Origin: Ridgeia piscesae | Taxonomy: Eukaryota > Annelida > Polychaeta > Sabellida > Siboglinidae | Assembly (NCBI GenBank): GCA_025642075.2 | Contig: JAODUO010001720.1 | Span: forward strand, 15,001-79,000 | Length of the DNA stretch: 64,000 nucleotides | Direction of reading: 5' to 3' | Shown here: piece by piece, positions 48,801-60,599 of the stretch | Numbering within the stretch: position 1 is the stretch's first letter | How the letters are laid out: the number at the start of each line of letters is the position of its first letter | The notes under the pieces: generated by a model | Told to the model about the DNA's origin: nothing | The model's database searches: none | What the model saw: only the letters and a program-made list of their open reading frames with translations | Made by a program: the position numbers and the translations under genes

Positions 48801-51400
48801 TGGATGAGTGTGTTTGTTGTTGTGTGACTGTCTCTGGATGAGTGTGTTTGTTGTTGTGTGACTGTCTCTGGATGAGTGTGTTTGTTGTTGTGTGACTGTC
48901 TCTGGATGAGTGTGTTTGTTGTTGGTGACAGTCTCTGGATGAGTGTGTTTGTTGTTGTGTGACAGTCTCTGGATGAGTGTGTTTGTTGTTGTGTGACAGT
49001 CTCTGGGTGAGTGTGTTTGTTGTTGTGTGACAGTCTCTGGATAAGTGTGTTTGTTGTTGTGTGACAGTCTCTGGATGAGTGTGTTTGTTGTTGTGTGACA
49101 GTCTCTGGATGAGTGTGTTTGTTGTTGTGTGACAGTCTCTGGGTGAGTGTGTTTGTTGTTGTGTGACAGCCTCTGGATGAGTGTGTTTGTTGTTGTGTGA
49201 CAGTCTCTGGGTGAGTGTGTTTGTTGTTGTGTGACAGCCTCTGGATGAGTGTGTTTGTTGTTGTGTGACAGCCTCTGGATGAGTGTGTTTGTTGTTGTGT
49301 GACAGCCTCTGGATGAGTGTGTTTGTTGTTGTGTGACAGTCTCTGGATGAGTGTGTTTGTTGTTGTGTGACAGTCTCTGGATGAGTGTGTTTGTTGTTGT
49401 GTGACAGCCTCTGGATGAGTGTGTTTGTTGTTGTGTGACAGCCTCTGGATGAGTGTGTTTGTTGTTGTGTGACAGTCTCTGGATGAGTGTGTTTGTTGTT
49501 GTGTGACTGTCTCTGGATGAGTGTGTTTGTTGTTGTGTGACAGTCTCTGGATGAGTGTGTTTGTTGTTGTGTGACAGTCTCTGGATGAGTGTGTTTGTTG
49601 TTGTGTGACAGTCTCTGGATGAGTGTGTTTGTTGTTGTGTGACAGCCTCTGGATGAGTGTGTTTGTTGTTGTGTGACAGCCTCTGGATGAGTGTGTTTGT
49701 TGTTGTGTGACAGTCTCTGGATGAGTGTGTTTGTTGTTGTGTGACTGTCTCTGGATGAGTGTGTTTGTTGTTGTGTGACTGTCTCTGGGTGAGTGTGTTT
49801 GTTGTTGTGTGACAGCCTCTGGATGAGTGTGTTTGTTGTTGTGTGACAGCCTCTGGATGAGTGTGTTTGTTGTTGTGTGACAGTCTCTGGATGAGTGTGT
49901 TTGTTGTTGTGTGACAGTCTCTGGATGAGTGTGTTTGTTGTTGTGTGACAGCCTCTGGATGAGTGTGTTTGTTGTTGTGTGACAGTCTCTGGATGAGTGT
50001 GTTTGTTGTTGTGTGACAGTCTCTGGATGAGTGTGTTTGTTGTTGTGTGACTGTCTCTGGATGAGTGTGTTTGTTGTTGTGTGACAGTCTCTGGATGAGT
50101 GTGTTTGTTGTTGTGTGACAGTCTCTGGATGAGTGTGTTTGTTGTTGTGTGACAGCCTCTGGATGAGTGTGTTTGTTGTTGTGTGACAGCCTCTGGATGA
50201 GTGTGTTTGTTGTTGTGTGACAGTCTCTGGATGAGTGTGTTTGTTGTTGTGTGACTGTCTCTGGATGAGTGTGTTTGTTGTTGTGTGACTGTCTCTGGAT
50301 GAGTGTGTTTGTTGTTGTGTGACAGTCTCTGGATAAGTGTGTTTGTTGTTGTGTGACAGCCTCTGGATGAGTGTGTTTGTTGTTGTGTGACAGTCTCTGG
50401 ATGAGTGTGTTTGTTGTTGTGTGACAGTCTCTGGATGAGTGTGTTTGTTGTTGTGTGACTGTCTCTGGATGAGTGTGTTTGTTGTTGTGTGACAGTCTCT
50501 GGATGAGTGTGTTTGTTGTTGTGTGACAGTCTCTGGATGAGTGTGTTTGTTGTTGTGTGACAGTCTCTGGATGAGTGTGTTTGTTGTTGTGTGACAGTCT
50601 CTGGATGAGTGTGTTTGTTGTTGTGTGACAGTCTCTGGATGAGTGTGTTTGTTGTGTGACTGTCTCTGGATGAGTGTGTTTGTTGTGTGACAGTCTCTGG
50701 ATAAGTGTGTTTGTTGTTGTGTGACAGTCTCTGGATGAGTGTGTTTGTTGTTGTGTGACAGTCTCTGGATGAGTGTGTTTGTTGTTGCGTGACAGTCTCT
50801 GGATGAGTGTGTTTGTTGTTGTGTGACAGTCTCTGGATGAGTGTGTTTGTTGTGTGACTGTCTCTGGATGAGTGTGTTTGTTGTGTGACAGTCTCTGGAT
50901 AAGTGTGTTTGTTGTTGTGTGACAGTCTCTGGATGAGTGTGTTTGTTGTTGTGTGACAGTCTCTGGATGAGTGTGTTTGTTGTTGTGTGACTGTCTCTGG
51001 ATGAGTGTGTTTGTTGTTGTGTGACAGTCTCTGGATGAGTGTGTTTGTTGTTGTGTGACAGTCTCTGGATGAGTGTGTTTGTTGTTGTGTGACAGTCTCT
51101 GGATGAGTGTGTTTGTTGTTGCGTGACAGTCTCTGGATGAGTGTGTTTGTTGTTGTGTGACAGTCTCTGGATGAGTGTGTTTGTTGTTGCGTGACAGTCT
51201 CTGGATGAGTGTGTTTGTTGTTGTGTGACAGTCTCTGGATGAGTGTGTTTGTTGTTGTGTGACAGTCTCTGGATGAGTGTGTTTGTTGTTGTGTGACAGC
51301 CTCTGGATGAGTGTGTTTGTTGTTGTGTGACAGTCTCTGGATGAGTGTGTTTGTTGTTGTGTGACAGTCTCTGGATGAGTGTGTTTGTTGTTGTGTTATG
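42811..51400 (+). repeat. 34-bp minisatellite filling intron 8, about 250 copies (8.6 kb)
   Basis: The unit reads TGTGTTTGTTGTTGTGTGAC, then AGTCTCTGGATGAG. Main variants are CAGTCTC/CAGCCTC/CTGTCTC and GATGAG/GGTGAG/GATAAG/GATGATT. It ends with decayed units at 51400-51534 that run into exon 9. The unit includes an acceptor-like TTGTGTGACAG, and CTCTGGATG resembles CCCTGGATG at the start of exon 9, so it may derive from that acceptor. The open frames of up to about 2900 codons on the minus strand are repeat artefacts. 46770-48000 is irregular (see findings). Confidence 0.96.
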
Positions 51401-51534
51401 TGGTTCCTGAATGAGTGTTGTGTTATGGTTACTGAACGGGTGTGTTTGTTGTTTTGTTATGTGGCTCCTGAATGAATATGTTAGTTGCTGTATTATGGTC
51501 GCACGAAGAGTGTGTTTGTTCAAATTTGTTGCAG

Positions 51535-51604
51535 AGTGGTCACGCCCTGGATGTTATCAACTACAGGTTGGATGACAATATGCGACGGGGCAAAACAGAA
51601 AAAG
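51535..51604 (+). CDS. PROM1: Prominin exon 9: loop 1 (residues 379-401)
   Basis: The acceptor is AATTTGTTGCAG|A, phase 0. It encodes SGHALDVINYRLDDNMRRGK and TEK. The donor is AAAG|GTTATA, phase 1, weaker than the others but required by the frame of exon 10. It matches the YQSLNDIPDRVQRQT-type segment. Confidence 0.78.
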
Positions 51605-52107
51605 GTTATATATAATAGTCAATCTTCTTTACAACTTTTTACTTTACAACTCCCATGATAGACTCGCCTCTGTACCCGATCTTACTGTCTTAGGTCTTAA
51701 TTGTTTTCCTTCCATCATTGATACTGTGTCCACCCTCCCATCTCTTCCTCTTTATCGTCCTCGCCCTCTATACTTCTTTTCCCCTCTTACTGGCTCTCTC
51801 CTTTTCCACTCCCTCATATTCTCTCCTTTTCCTCACCCTCCTGCTCTCTCATTTCCCATTCCCTCATGCTCTCTCCCTCTTCCCCTCACACTGGCTGTCA
51901 CCTCTCTCCCGCATGCTTTATCCCTCTTCCCCTCTCACTGGCTCTCTTCTTTCCCTCTCCCTCATGTTCTCTCTCCCTCTTCCCCTCTCACTGGTTCTGT
52001 CTCCCTTCCCTCTCCCTCATGATTCCTTTCATTTCTTTTCTCAGTGGCTCCCTCCATTCAGCCTTATGCTCTCTTCCACTTCCCTTCTTATTTGCTCTCT
52101 TCTTCAT

Positions 52108-52710
<603 letters not shown>

Positions 52711-53212
52711 TTGTGGTCTCCCTCCCTTTTCCCTTATCCTATCTCCCTCTCTGTCTCCCCTCTGCACCCTCTCCTCTTCCCCTTTTCCTCCCTCACCTCT
52801 CTCACAACTTCTTTTTGCATTATTATGTAGTCACTGTAGCTGAATACTTCCCATGCAGACAAAACAAGATGGTGTTGAATGAACAGATCCACGAGAGTGA
52901 TTTGTAAAGAGCCTTGAGCAGTCTCATGCACTCAGTATCACAACGAAATGTTTGTATTTCACTTTTCTTCTTTCACAATACAATGACATGACAGTTGACA
53001 ACATGTTATTTGCTACAAGTGTTTACATTGGCTCAAAGCCACAAAATGAAAGAAAACTTGGCAATGAATTCAAATAATTGATGCTCCTGTATGACGACAA
53101 AGTTGTCTGTCTCATTAGTTTGAGAAGGTTGATCAGGAGGTGTGCACCAGGTAATGCTGCTGGTTCACAAGTTTGTGCAGTCTCAGTCATTCAGTCATTG
53201 TTATTTGTGTAG

Positions 53213-53289
53213 TTTTCTTCGACATGGCCAGAGACTACCAGAATCTCTGCTACAAGAAATTGAATGTGCTGAGACAGATCCAAAAGTCG
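53213..53289 (+). CDS. PROM1: Prominin exon 10: loop 1 (residues 402-427)
   Basis: The acceptor is TTATTTGTGTAG|T, phase 1. It encodes (V)FFDMARDYQNLCYKKLNVLR, then QIQKS. The donor is TCG|GTGAGT, phase 0. Confidence 0.8.
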
Positions 53290-53299
53290 GTGAGTCTCT

Positions 53300-53475
53300 T
53301 CAGCCAGTCTCAGTCAGCCAGCCAGCCAGTCTCAGTCAGCCAGTCTCAGTCAGCCAGTCTCAGTCAGCCAGCCAGCCAGTCTCAGTCAGTCAGCCAGCCA
53401 GTCTCAGTCAGCCAGTCTCAGTCAGCCAGTCTCAGTCAGCCAGTCTCAGTCAGCCAGTCTCAGTCAGCCAGTCGC
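53300..53475 (+). repeat. CAGCCAGT/CTCAGTCAG short tandem repeat right after the exon 10 donor
   Basis: Alternating CAGTCTCAGTCAGC and CAGCCAGC words, beginning 10 bases after the donor. Confidence 0.93.
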
Positions 53476-53555
53476 CTGGTTCCATCCTTTACCTTTGATA
53501 GTTTGTGATGGTGGCGCCATCTTCTGTATACTTATATAACGTGTTGCTGGCCAGA

Positions 53556-55620
53556 GTTGGGGTGAATACAAGGTCCAGTGTGTGGGTCACAGTTGGGGTG
53601 AATATAGGGTCCAGTGTTGGGTTGATCACAGTTGGAATGAATATAGGGTCCAGTGTTTGGTTGATCACAATTGGGGTGAATATAGGGTCCAGTGTTGGGT
53701 TGATCACAGTTGGAATGAATATAGGGTCCAGTGTTTGGTTGATCACAATTGGGGTGAATATAGGGTCCAGTGTTGGGTTGATCACAGTTGGAATGAATAT
53801 AGGGTCCAGTGTTTGGTTGATCACAATTGGGGTGAATATAGGGTCCAGTGTAGGGTTGATCACAGTTGGGGTGAATATAGGATCCAGTGTTGGGTTGATC
53901 ACAGTTGGAATGAATATAGGGTCCAGTGTTTGTTTGATCACAATTGGGGTGAATATAGGGTCCAGTGTTGGGTTGATCACAGTTGAGGTGAATAAAGGGT
54001 CCAGTGTTGGGTTGATCACAGTTGGGGTGAATATAGGGTCCAGTGTAGGGTTGTTAAGAGTTGGGGTGAATATAGGGTCCAGTGTTGGGTTGATCACAGT
54101 TGGAATGAATATAGGGTCCAGTGTTTGGTTGATCACAATTGGGGTGAATATAGGGTCCAGTGTTGGGTTGATCACAGTTGGAATGAATATAGGGTCCAGT
54201 GTTTGGTTGATCACAGTTGGGGTGAATATAGGGTCCAGTGTTGGGTTGATCACAGTTGGGGTGAATATAGGATCCAGTGTTGGGTTGATCACAGTTGGGG
54301 TGAATATAGGGTCCAGTGTAGGGTTGTTAAGAGTTGGGGTGAATATAGGGTCCAGTGTTGGGTTGATCACAGTTGGAATGAATATAGGGTCCAGTGTTGG
54401 GTTGATCACAGTTGGGGTGAATATAGGATCCAGTGTTGGGTTGATCACAGTTGGAATGAATATAGGGTCCAGTGTTTGTTTGATCACAATTGGGGTGAAT
54501 ATAGGGTCCAGTGTTGGGTTGATCACAGTTGAGGTGAATAAAGGGTCCAGTGTTGGGTTGATCACAGTTGGGGTGAATATAGGGTCCAGTGTAGGGTTGT
54601 TAAGAGTTGGGGTGAATATAGGGTCCAGTGTTGGGTTGATCACAGTTGGAATGAATATAGGGTCCAGTGTTTGGTTGATCACATTGGGGTGAATATAGGG
54701 TCCAGTGTTGGGTTGATCACAGTTGGAATGAATATAGGGTCCAGTGTTGGGTTGATCACAGTTGGGGTGAATATAGGGTCCAGTGTTGGGTTGATCACAG
54801 TTGGAATGAATATAGGGTCCAGTGTTTGTTTGATCACAATTGGGGTGAATATAGGGTCCAGTGTTGGGTTGATCACAGTTGAGGTGAATAAAGGGTCCAG
54901 TGTTGGGTTGATCACAGTTGGGGTGAATATAGGATCCAGTGTTGGGTTGATCACAGTTGGGGTGAATATAGGGTCCAGTGTAGGGTTGTTAAGAGTTGGG
55001 GTGAAAATAGGTCCAGTGTTGGGTTGATCACAGTTGGAATGAATATAGGGTCCAGTGTTGGGTTGATCACAGTTGGGGTGAATATAGGGTCCAGTGTTGG
55101 GTTGATCACAGTTGGGGTGAATATAGGATCCAGTGTTGGGTTGATCACAGTTGAGGTGAATATAGGGTCCAGTGTTGGGTTGATCACAGTTGGGGTGAAT
55201 ATAGGGTCCAGTGTTGGGTTGATCACAGTTGGGGTGAATATAGGGTCCAGTGTTGGGTTGATCACAGTTGGAATGAATATAGGGTCCAGTGTTGGGTTGA
55301 TCACAGTTGGGGTGAATATAGGGTCCAGTGTAGGGTTGTTAAGAGTTGGGGTGAATATAGGATCCAGTGTTGGGTTGATCACAGTTGGGGTGAATATAGG
55401 GTCCAGTGTTGGGTTGATCACAGTTGGGGTGAATATAGGGTCCATTGTGGGTGGTTAGAGTTGGGGTGAATATAGGGTCCAGGGTTGGGTTGTTAGAGTT
55501 GGGGTGAATATAGGGTCCATTGTGGGTGGGTTAGAGTTGGGGTGAATATAGGGTCCAGTGTTGGGTTGATCACAGTTGGGGTGAATATAGGGTCCAGTGT
55601 GGGTGGGTTAGAGTTGGGGT
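53556..55620 (+). repeat. 39-bp minisatellite with higher-order structure in intron 10, about 53 copies
   Basis: The unit reads GTTGGGGTGAATATAGGGTC, then CAGTGTTGGGTTGATCACA. Subtypes (GGAATGAAT, GTTTGGTTGATCACAAT, GTGTAGGGTTGTTAAGAG, GAGGTGAATAAAGGG) recur in the same order in blocks of several units, a higher-order repeat. Period 39 is a multiple of 3, so long frames stay open on both strands (397 codons on minus, 395 on plus). Neither is supported as a gene. Confidence 0.95.
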
Positions 55621-55824
55621 GAACAGTAATGTGCCCTCTGTGCATTTGGTTAAAGTTGGACAAAATAGTGAAAATTCGCTATGAGGAGTTGGTTAGAATT
55701 ATAAAGAATGCTGAAATATGTAAATATAATCTAAACTTGTGGCTGAAACTTGACAATTATTATTTCATTTTTTTCTGAGGATTAATTCTCAGAGATATTA
55801 TAATTCAACGGTTTTTTTCTGTAG

Positions 55825-55901
55825 ACTGGAGAATCATTAAAAAAGTTCAGAAGGAAGATTGATCACTTGACTTGGGATACTACAAAGTATGCAGTCATGT
55901 G
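55825..55901 (+). CDS. PROM1: Prominin exon 11: end of loop 1, edge of TM3 (residues 428-452)
   Basis: The acceptor is TTTTTTTCTGTAG|A, phase 0; the donor is TGTG|GTAAGT, phase 2. It encodes TGESLKKFRRKIDHLTWDTT and KYAVM. The split codon makes the first Trp of the WW pair. Confidence 0.85.
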
Positions 55902-58555
55902 GTAAGTCAGTAGAATGACAAAGTATGCAGTCATGTGGTAAGTCAGTAGAATGACAGAGTATGCAGTCTTGTGGTAAGTCAGTAGAATGACAGAGTATGC
56001 AGTCTTGTGGTAAGTCAGTAGAATGACAGAGTATGCAGTCTTGTGGTAAGTCAGTAGAATGACAGAGTATGCAGTCATGTGGTAAGTCAGTAGAATGACA
56101 GAGTATGCAGTCATGTGGTAAGTCAGTAGAATGACAGAGTATGCAGTCTTGTGGTGAGTCAGTAGAATGACAGAGTATGCAGCCTTGTGGTAAGTCAGTA
56201 GAAGACAGAGTATGCAGTCTTGTGGTAAGTCAGTAGAATGACAGAGTATGCAGTCTTGTGGTAAGTCAGTAGAATGACAGAGTATGCAGTATTGTGTTAA
56301 GTCGGTAGAATGGCAGAGTATGCAGTCATGTGGTAAGTCAGTAGAATGGCAGAGTATGCAGTCATGTGGTAAGTCAGTAGAATGACAAGAGTGTGCAGTC
56401 TTGTGGTAAGTCAGTAGAATGACAGAGTATGCAGTCATGTGGTAAGTCAGTAGAATGACAGAGTATGCAGTATTGTGGTAAGTCAGTAGAATGACAAGAG
56501 TGCAGTCTTGTGGTATGTAAAGAGGTTCAGTTGTGTAAAGAATGACAGAGTATGCAGTTTGTGTAGTCTAGATGTGCAGAGTTGCAGTCATGTGGTAAGT
56601 CAGTAGAATGACAGAGTATGCAGTCTTGTGGTAAGTCAGTAGAATGACAGAGTATGCAGTATTGTGGTAAGTCAGTAGAATGACAGAGTATGCAGTCTTG
56701 TGGTAAGTCAGTAGAATGACAGAGTATGCAGTCTTGTGGTAAGTCAGTAGAATGACAGAGTATGCAGTATTGTGGTAAGTCAGTAGAATGACAGAGTATG
56801 CAGTCTTGTGGTAAGTCAGTAGAATGACAGAGTATGCAGTCTTGTGGTAAGTCAGTAGAATGACAGAGTATGCAGTATTGTGGTATGTCAGTAGAATGTA
56901 AGAGTGTGCAGTCTTGTGGTAAGTCAGTAGAATGACAGAGTATGCAGTCTTGTGGTGAGTCAGTAGAATGACAGAGTATGCAGTCTTGTGGTGAGTCAGT
57001 AGAATGACAGAGTGTGCAGTCTTGTGGTAAGTCAGTAGAATGACAGAGTATGCAGTTTGTGTAAGTCAGTAGAATGACAGAGTATGCAGTCTTGTAAGTC
57101 AGTAGAATGACAGAGTATGCAGTATTGTGGTAGTCAGTAGAATGACAAGATGTGCAGTCTTGTGGTAAGTCAGTAGAATGACAGAGTATGCAGTCTTGTG
57201 GTAAGTCAGTAGAATGACAGAGTATGCAGTATTGTGGTAAGTCAGTAGAATGACAGAGTATGCAGTCTTGTGGTAAGTCAGTAGAATGACAGAGTATGCA
57301 GTATTGTGGTAAGTCAGTAGAATGACAGAGTATGCAGTCTTGTGGTAAGTCAGTAGAATGACAGAGTATGCAGTCATTGTGGTAAGTCAGTAGAAATGAC
57401 AGAGTATGCAGTCATTGTGGTAGTCAGTAGAATGACAGAGTATGCAGTCTTGTGGTGAGTCAGTAGAATGACAGAGTATGCAGTATTGTGGTAAGTCAGT
57501 AGAATGACAGAGTATGCAGTCTTGTGGTGAGTCAGTAGAATGACAGAGTATGCAGTATTGTGGTAAGTCAGTAGAATGACAGAGTGTGCAGTCTTGTGGT
57601 AAGTCAGTAGAATGACAGAGTATGCAGTATTGTGGTGAGTCAGTAGAATGACAGAGTATGCAGTATTGTGGTAAGTCAGTAGAATGACAGAGTATGCAGT
57701 CTTGGGGTGAGTGAGTAGAATGACAGAGTGTGAAGAGTGTGCAGTCTTGTGGTAAGTCAGTAGAATGACAGAGTATGCAGTCTTGTGGTGAGTCAGTAGA
57801 ATGACAGAGTATGCAGTCTTGTGGTAAGTCAGTAGAATGACAGAGTATGCAGTCTTGTGGTGAGTCAGTAGAATGACAGAGTATGCAGTCTTGTGGTAAG
57901 TCAGTAGAATGACAGAGTATGCAGTCTTGTGGTAAGTCAGTAGAATGACAGAGTATGCAGTCTTGTGGTGAGTCAGTAGAATGACAGAGTATGCAGTCTT
58001 GTGGTGAGTCAGTAGAATGAGAGAGTGTGCAGTCTTGTGGTAAGTCAGTAGAATGACAGAGTATGCAGTCTTGTGGTGAGTCAGTAGAATGACAGAGTAT
58101 GCAGTCTTGTGGTGAGTCAGTAGAATGACAGAGTATGCAGTCTTGTGATGAGTCAGTAGAATGACAGAGTATGCAGTCTTGTGGTGAGTCAGTAGAATGA
58201 CAGAGTGTGCAGTCTTGTGGTGAGTCAGTAGAATGACAGAGTATGCAGTCTTGTGGTGAGTCAGTAGAATGACAGAGTATGCAGTCTTGTGGTAAGTCAG
58301 TAGAATGACAGAGTATGCTGCCTTGTGGTAAGTCAGTAGAATGACAGAGTATGCAGTATTGTGGTGAGTCAGTAGAATGACAGAGTGTGCAGTCTTGTGG
58401 TAAGTCAGTAGAATGACAGAGTGTGTAGTCTTGGCATAGTATGCAGTCTTTTGGTGAGTCAGTAGAATGGCAGAGTATGCAGTCTTGACAGAGTATGCAG
58501 TATTGTGGTAAGTCAGTAGAATGATAGAGTATGCAGTCTTGTGGTGAGTCAGTAG
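55884..58555 (+). repeat. 36-bp minisatellite made from the exon 11/intron 11 donor junction, about 74 copies
   Basis: Each unit is AGAGTATGCAGTCTTGTG (18 bases copying the end of exon 11), then GTAAGTCAGTAGAATGAC (the first 18 bases of intron 11). Every regular copy therefore has a consensus donor TGTG|GTAAGT; many carry GTGAGT instead, also a good donor. Irregular units occur near 56490-56580, 57050-57130 and 58420-58500. Long minus-strand frames (413 codons) are artefacts of the 36-bp period. Confidence 0.96.
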
Positions 58556-58730
58556 AAGGTTATTCACAATCGCAATAAAAGTGTGTGAGATACCATCAGT
58601 TCTCATGCCAACCATAATCCACGAGAATTACAAAATAAAAGTGTTGCAGACCCTTCACCACAGTTCTAAATCAACCCCAGAAAGTTTCAACATACACTAA
58701 TGCGATTATAGTTGTGTTTCTGCCCTGTAG

Positions 58731-58883
58731 GTGGTCAGTAGGTTTGACCGTCTTCACCCTGACGGCAGTTGTCGCAATGCTACAGTCCGTCGCTCTGGCG
58801 ATTGGAACTTTTGCCAACTGGACCAGTGTAATATCAACGAAACGAAGCAAATTATCTGACCTGGCCGGCGACCTACTTATAAT
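58731..58883 (+). CDS. PROM1: Prominin exon 12: TM3 and cytoplasmic loop (residues 453-503)
   Basis: The acceptor is TCTGCCCTGTAG|G, phase 2; the donor is AAT|GTAAGT, phase 2. It encodes WWSVGLTVFTLTAVVAMLQS and VALAIGTF (TM3), then WTSVISTKRSKLSDLAGDLL, a basic loop. The WW pair opening TM3 is a family hallmark. Confidence 0.9.
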
Positions 58884-59367
58884 GTAAGTAACAAATTATA
58901 ATGTATCTGGCAGATGAACAATATGTCTTTACTGGTTAAGTATATGCTACATGTGTAAAATTGTCTTTCCAAGCTGTCCTCATTCATGATTTTGTATTGT
59001 GTGCCTCTAAACACGGATCCTAAGGATATATTGTTGTAGAAGTTTTACTGTTATTACCATTTATTTAAATTCTATGATGTGTCTGTTCTATACTGATATT
59101 GCGATATATTTTCTTACTGTAATTCTGTTAAATGCCCAGCCTGAACTGATATGCCGACCTGTATTCTTACGTTAATTCTGTGAAATGTCTTTATACTCTC
59201 AATCAGGGTTTCTTATTCTGTGAAATGTACATTGCACTGTGAAAAGTCCAACCTGTATTGTAATTTCTACCTGTATTTGTATTGTAATTGCATGAAATGT
59301 CCGGCCTGTACCTGTCATTTAGAATGCAGTAGTTTGGTGTGTTGTTAACAAGAAACGGCTTGTCCAG
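58884..59367 (+). other. Intron 12, no array
   Basis: Holds diverged ~60-70-bp repeats (TGTGAAATGTCC and CCTGTATT words recur at 59030-59310) but no tight array. Confidence 0.55.
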
Positions 59368-59500
59368 TGCATCAAAGATAATCTTCTCCATCTCGTGGGT
59401 GATGACACTGACTGCCTGCCTCCTCTTTCCTGTCAACTGTGTCTTTGAGACGGCCTTCTGTCAACCTCTCATGGACGAGAAACAAGAAGCCATCAAGGCC
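59368..59500 (+). CDS. PROM1: Prominin exon 13: TM4 (residues 504-548)
   Basis: It encodes (I)ASKIIFSISWVMTLTACLLF (TM4), then FETAFCQPLMDEKQEAIKA. The donor is GCC|GTAAGT, phase 0. The Trp inside TM4 and the Cys-x-Pro after it fit the family. The start is the least certain boundary: GGCTTGTCCAG|T at 59367 keeps phase and has a TTAAC branch-like word about 20 bases upstream, while AACAAG at 59352 is a weaker in-phase choice. The frame is closed by a TAG at 59330. Confidence 0.78.
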
Positions 59501-59960
59501 GTAAGTCAACATAGTCATCATGTGTTTTATGATTTCCATTCATGTATTTTATATTTTTGTTGGACACGGGTAGTGATATTTATGTACTGTTTGATAATAA
59601 TAATTGTATAGCGCAAACCATTTAAGAAAACACTCAGTGCATTGCGGTATATGATTCATACAAGAATATATAGACATAACATAAAAAACACAGTCAATAC
59701 AAAGAGTACTCACAGAAATACAAACCCCTAATACAAGGGGAGTATACTCAGTTGTTTGTGTTATTTGTAACAGCCAGTATACTCTTTTCTGTTCTTTTCT
59801 TTAGAACATTATTTATTTATGAAACATGTCACAGTGGTATGTTTATGCATCCATTGTCATGTATCAGAATAAGTAATAATTGGCTATGATTTCCTTGTTG
59901 TTGCTAGTAAAGATCAATGTCTTTGTCACTATATGTCATGTTGATGCCACACATCAACGT

Positions 59961-60240
59961 GGGGAGCGGTGGTCGCGCGGTAGAGCGCCGTTCGTCAATC
60001 GAGGGGACGGTGGTTCAATCCCACCTACCGCCGTTTCGAAACTTGTGCCTGTGTCTTTCGGAAGAGACACTAAAAGCCGGTGGTCCCTTCTATCTGGTGT
60101 CTATGCCAGGGGAAGTAAAAGATCCCACACAGGGGGTAAATGTGTAACCTGTAGTGGACTCACAAATTCTAGAGAAGAACAACTCCTGCGTTAGCCCAAG
60201 TTTGGGCTGTTTGGAGGTAATCACCTAAGACCTAAGACCA
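59961..60240 (+). mobile_element. tRNA-derived SINE in intron 13
   Basis: The head GGGGAGCGGTGGTCGCGCGG, then TAGAGCGCC, contains an A box (TGGTCGCGCGGTAGAGCG), and GGTTCAATCCC is a B box, about 72 bases in all as in a tRNA gene. The body follows with TTTCGGAAGAGACACTAAAA and GCCGGTGGTCCC, a stretch like the conserved central domains of animal SINE superfamilies. The tail is CTAAGACCTAAGACC. It is not a functional tRNA gene, as the stems do not pair cleanly and there is no terminator. No clear target duplication was found because the flank itself is repetitive (CATGTTGTTGCCACA). Confidence 0.75.
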
Positions 60241-60476
60241 TCATATTATTCATGTCATGTTGTTGCCACACGTGTCATTCTTGACATGTCATGTGGTTGC
60301 CACATATCATGTCTTTCATAACATATGTTGTTGGTGATCGAGATACGTCAAGTGTTATATGTGCAACATATATGTTGCTGGTGTGTCGTGACATGTTGTT
60401 TCAACTCGTCATGTTGTGACATCATCATGTTGCTCATGAGAGTGCTGTCACATGTCCAAATGACCTTTGCCCCCAG

Positions 60477-60586
60477 CTTCTGGACAACCCAGGCAGTGAG
60501 CTGTTGGCAAGTCAAGATCACAACTTCTTTGGACAAGTGTTTCTCAACAACAAGTCTGTGGAGATGAAGATGTCAGACATCATCAA
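60477..60586 (+). CDS. PROM1: Prominin exon 14: loop 2 (residues 549-584)
   Basis: The acceptor is TTTGCCCCCAG|C, phase 0; the donor is CAA|GTGAGT, phase 2. It encodes LLDNPGSELLASQDHNFFGQ, then VFLNNKSVEMKMSDII. LLDNP corresponds to the VLDTP motif after TM4, and Asn-Lys-Ser to the conserved glycosylation site of loop 2. Confidence 0.88.
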
Positions 60587-60599
60587 GTGAGTACCTGGC

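Noticed and set aside
43000..51400. CRISPR array
   Set aside because: Units are directly tandem with no unique spacers, and the context is a eukaryotic intron.
42788..51523. Minus-strand open frame of about 2900 codons, rich in His, Thr, Gln and Asn
   Set aside because: It exactly covers the 34-bp array; three units make 102 bp, so lack of a stop in the unit leaves all copies open. Indel-rich units do not disturb it and a second minus-strand frame is open too. No gene signal beyond the repeat.
53489..54692. Two opposing ~395-codon frames
   Set aside because: Artefact of the 39-bp period lacking stops on both strands.
57374..58615. 413-codon minus-strand frame with TAYSVILLTYHK periodicity
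   Set aside because: Antisense reading of the 36-bp splice-donor array.
59203..59436. Minus-strand frame with FDALDKPFLVNN, which looks like the prominin VLDTPYLLN motif
   Set aside because: It lies antisense to TM4 exon 13. The + strand already supplies LLDNP in the correct place (exon 14), so the resemblance is accidental.
59961..60035. Functional tRNA gene
   Set aside because: Only the promoter boxes are well kept; the arms do not form a clean cloverleaf and the sequence continues into a SINE body.
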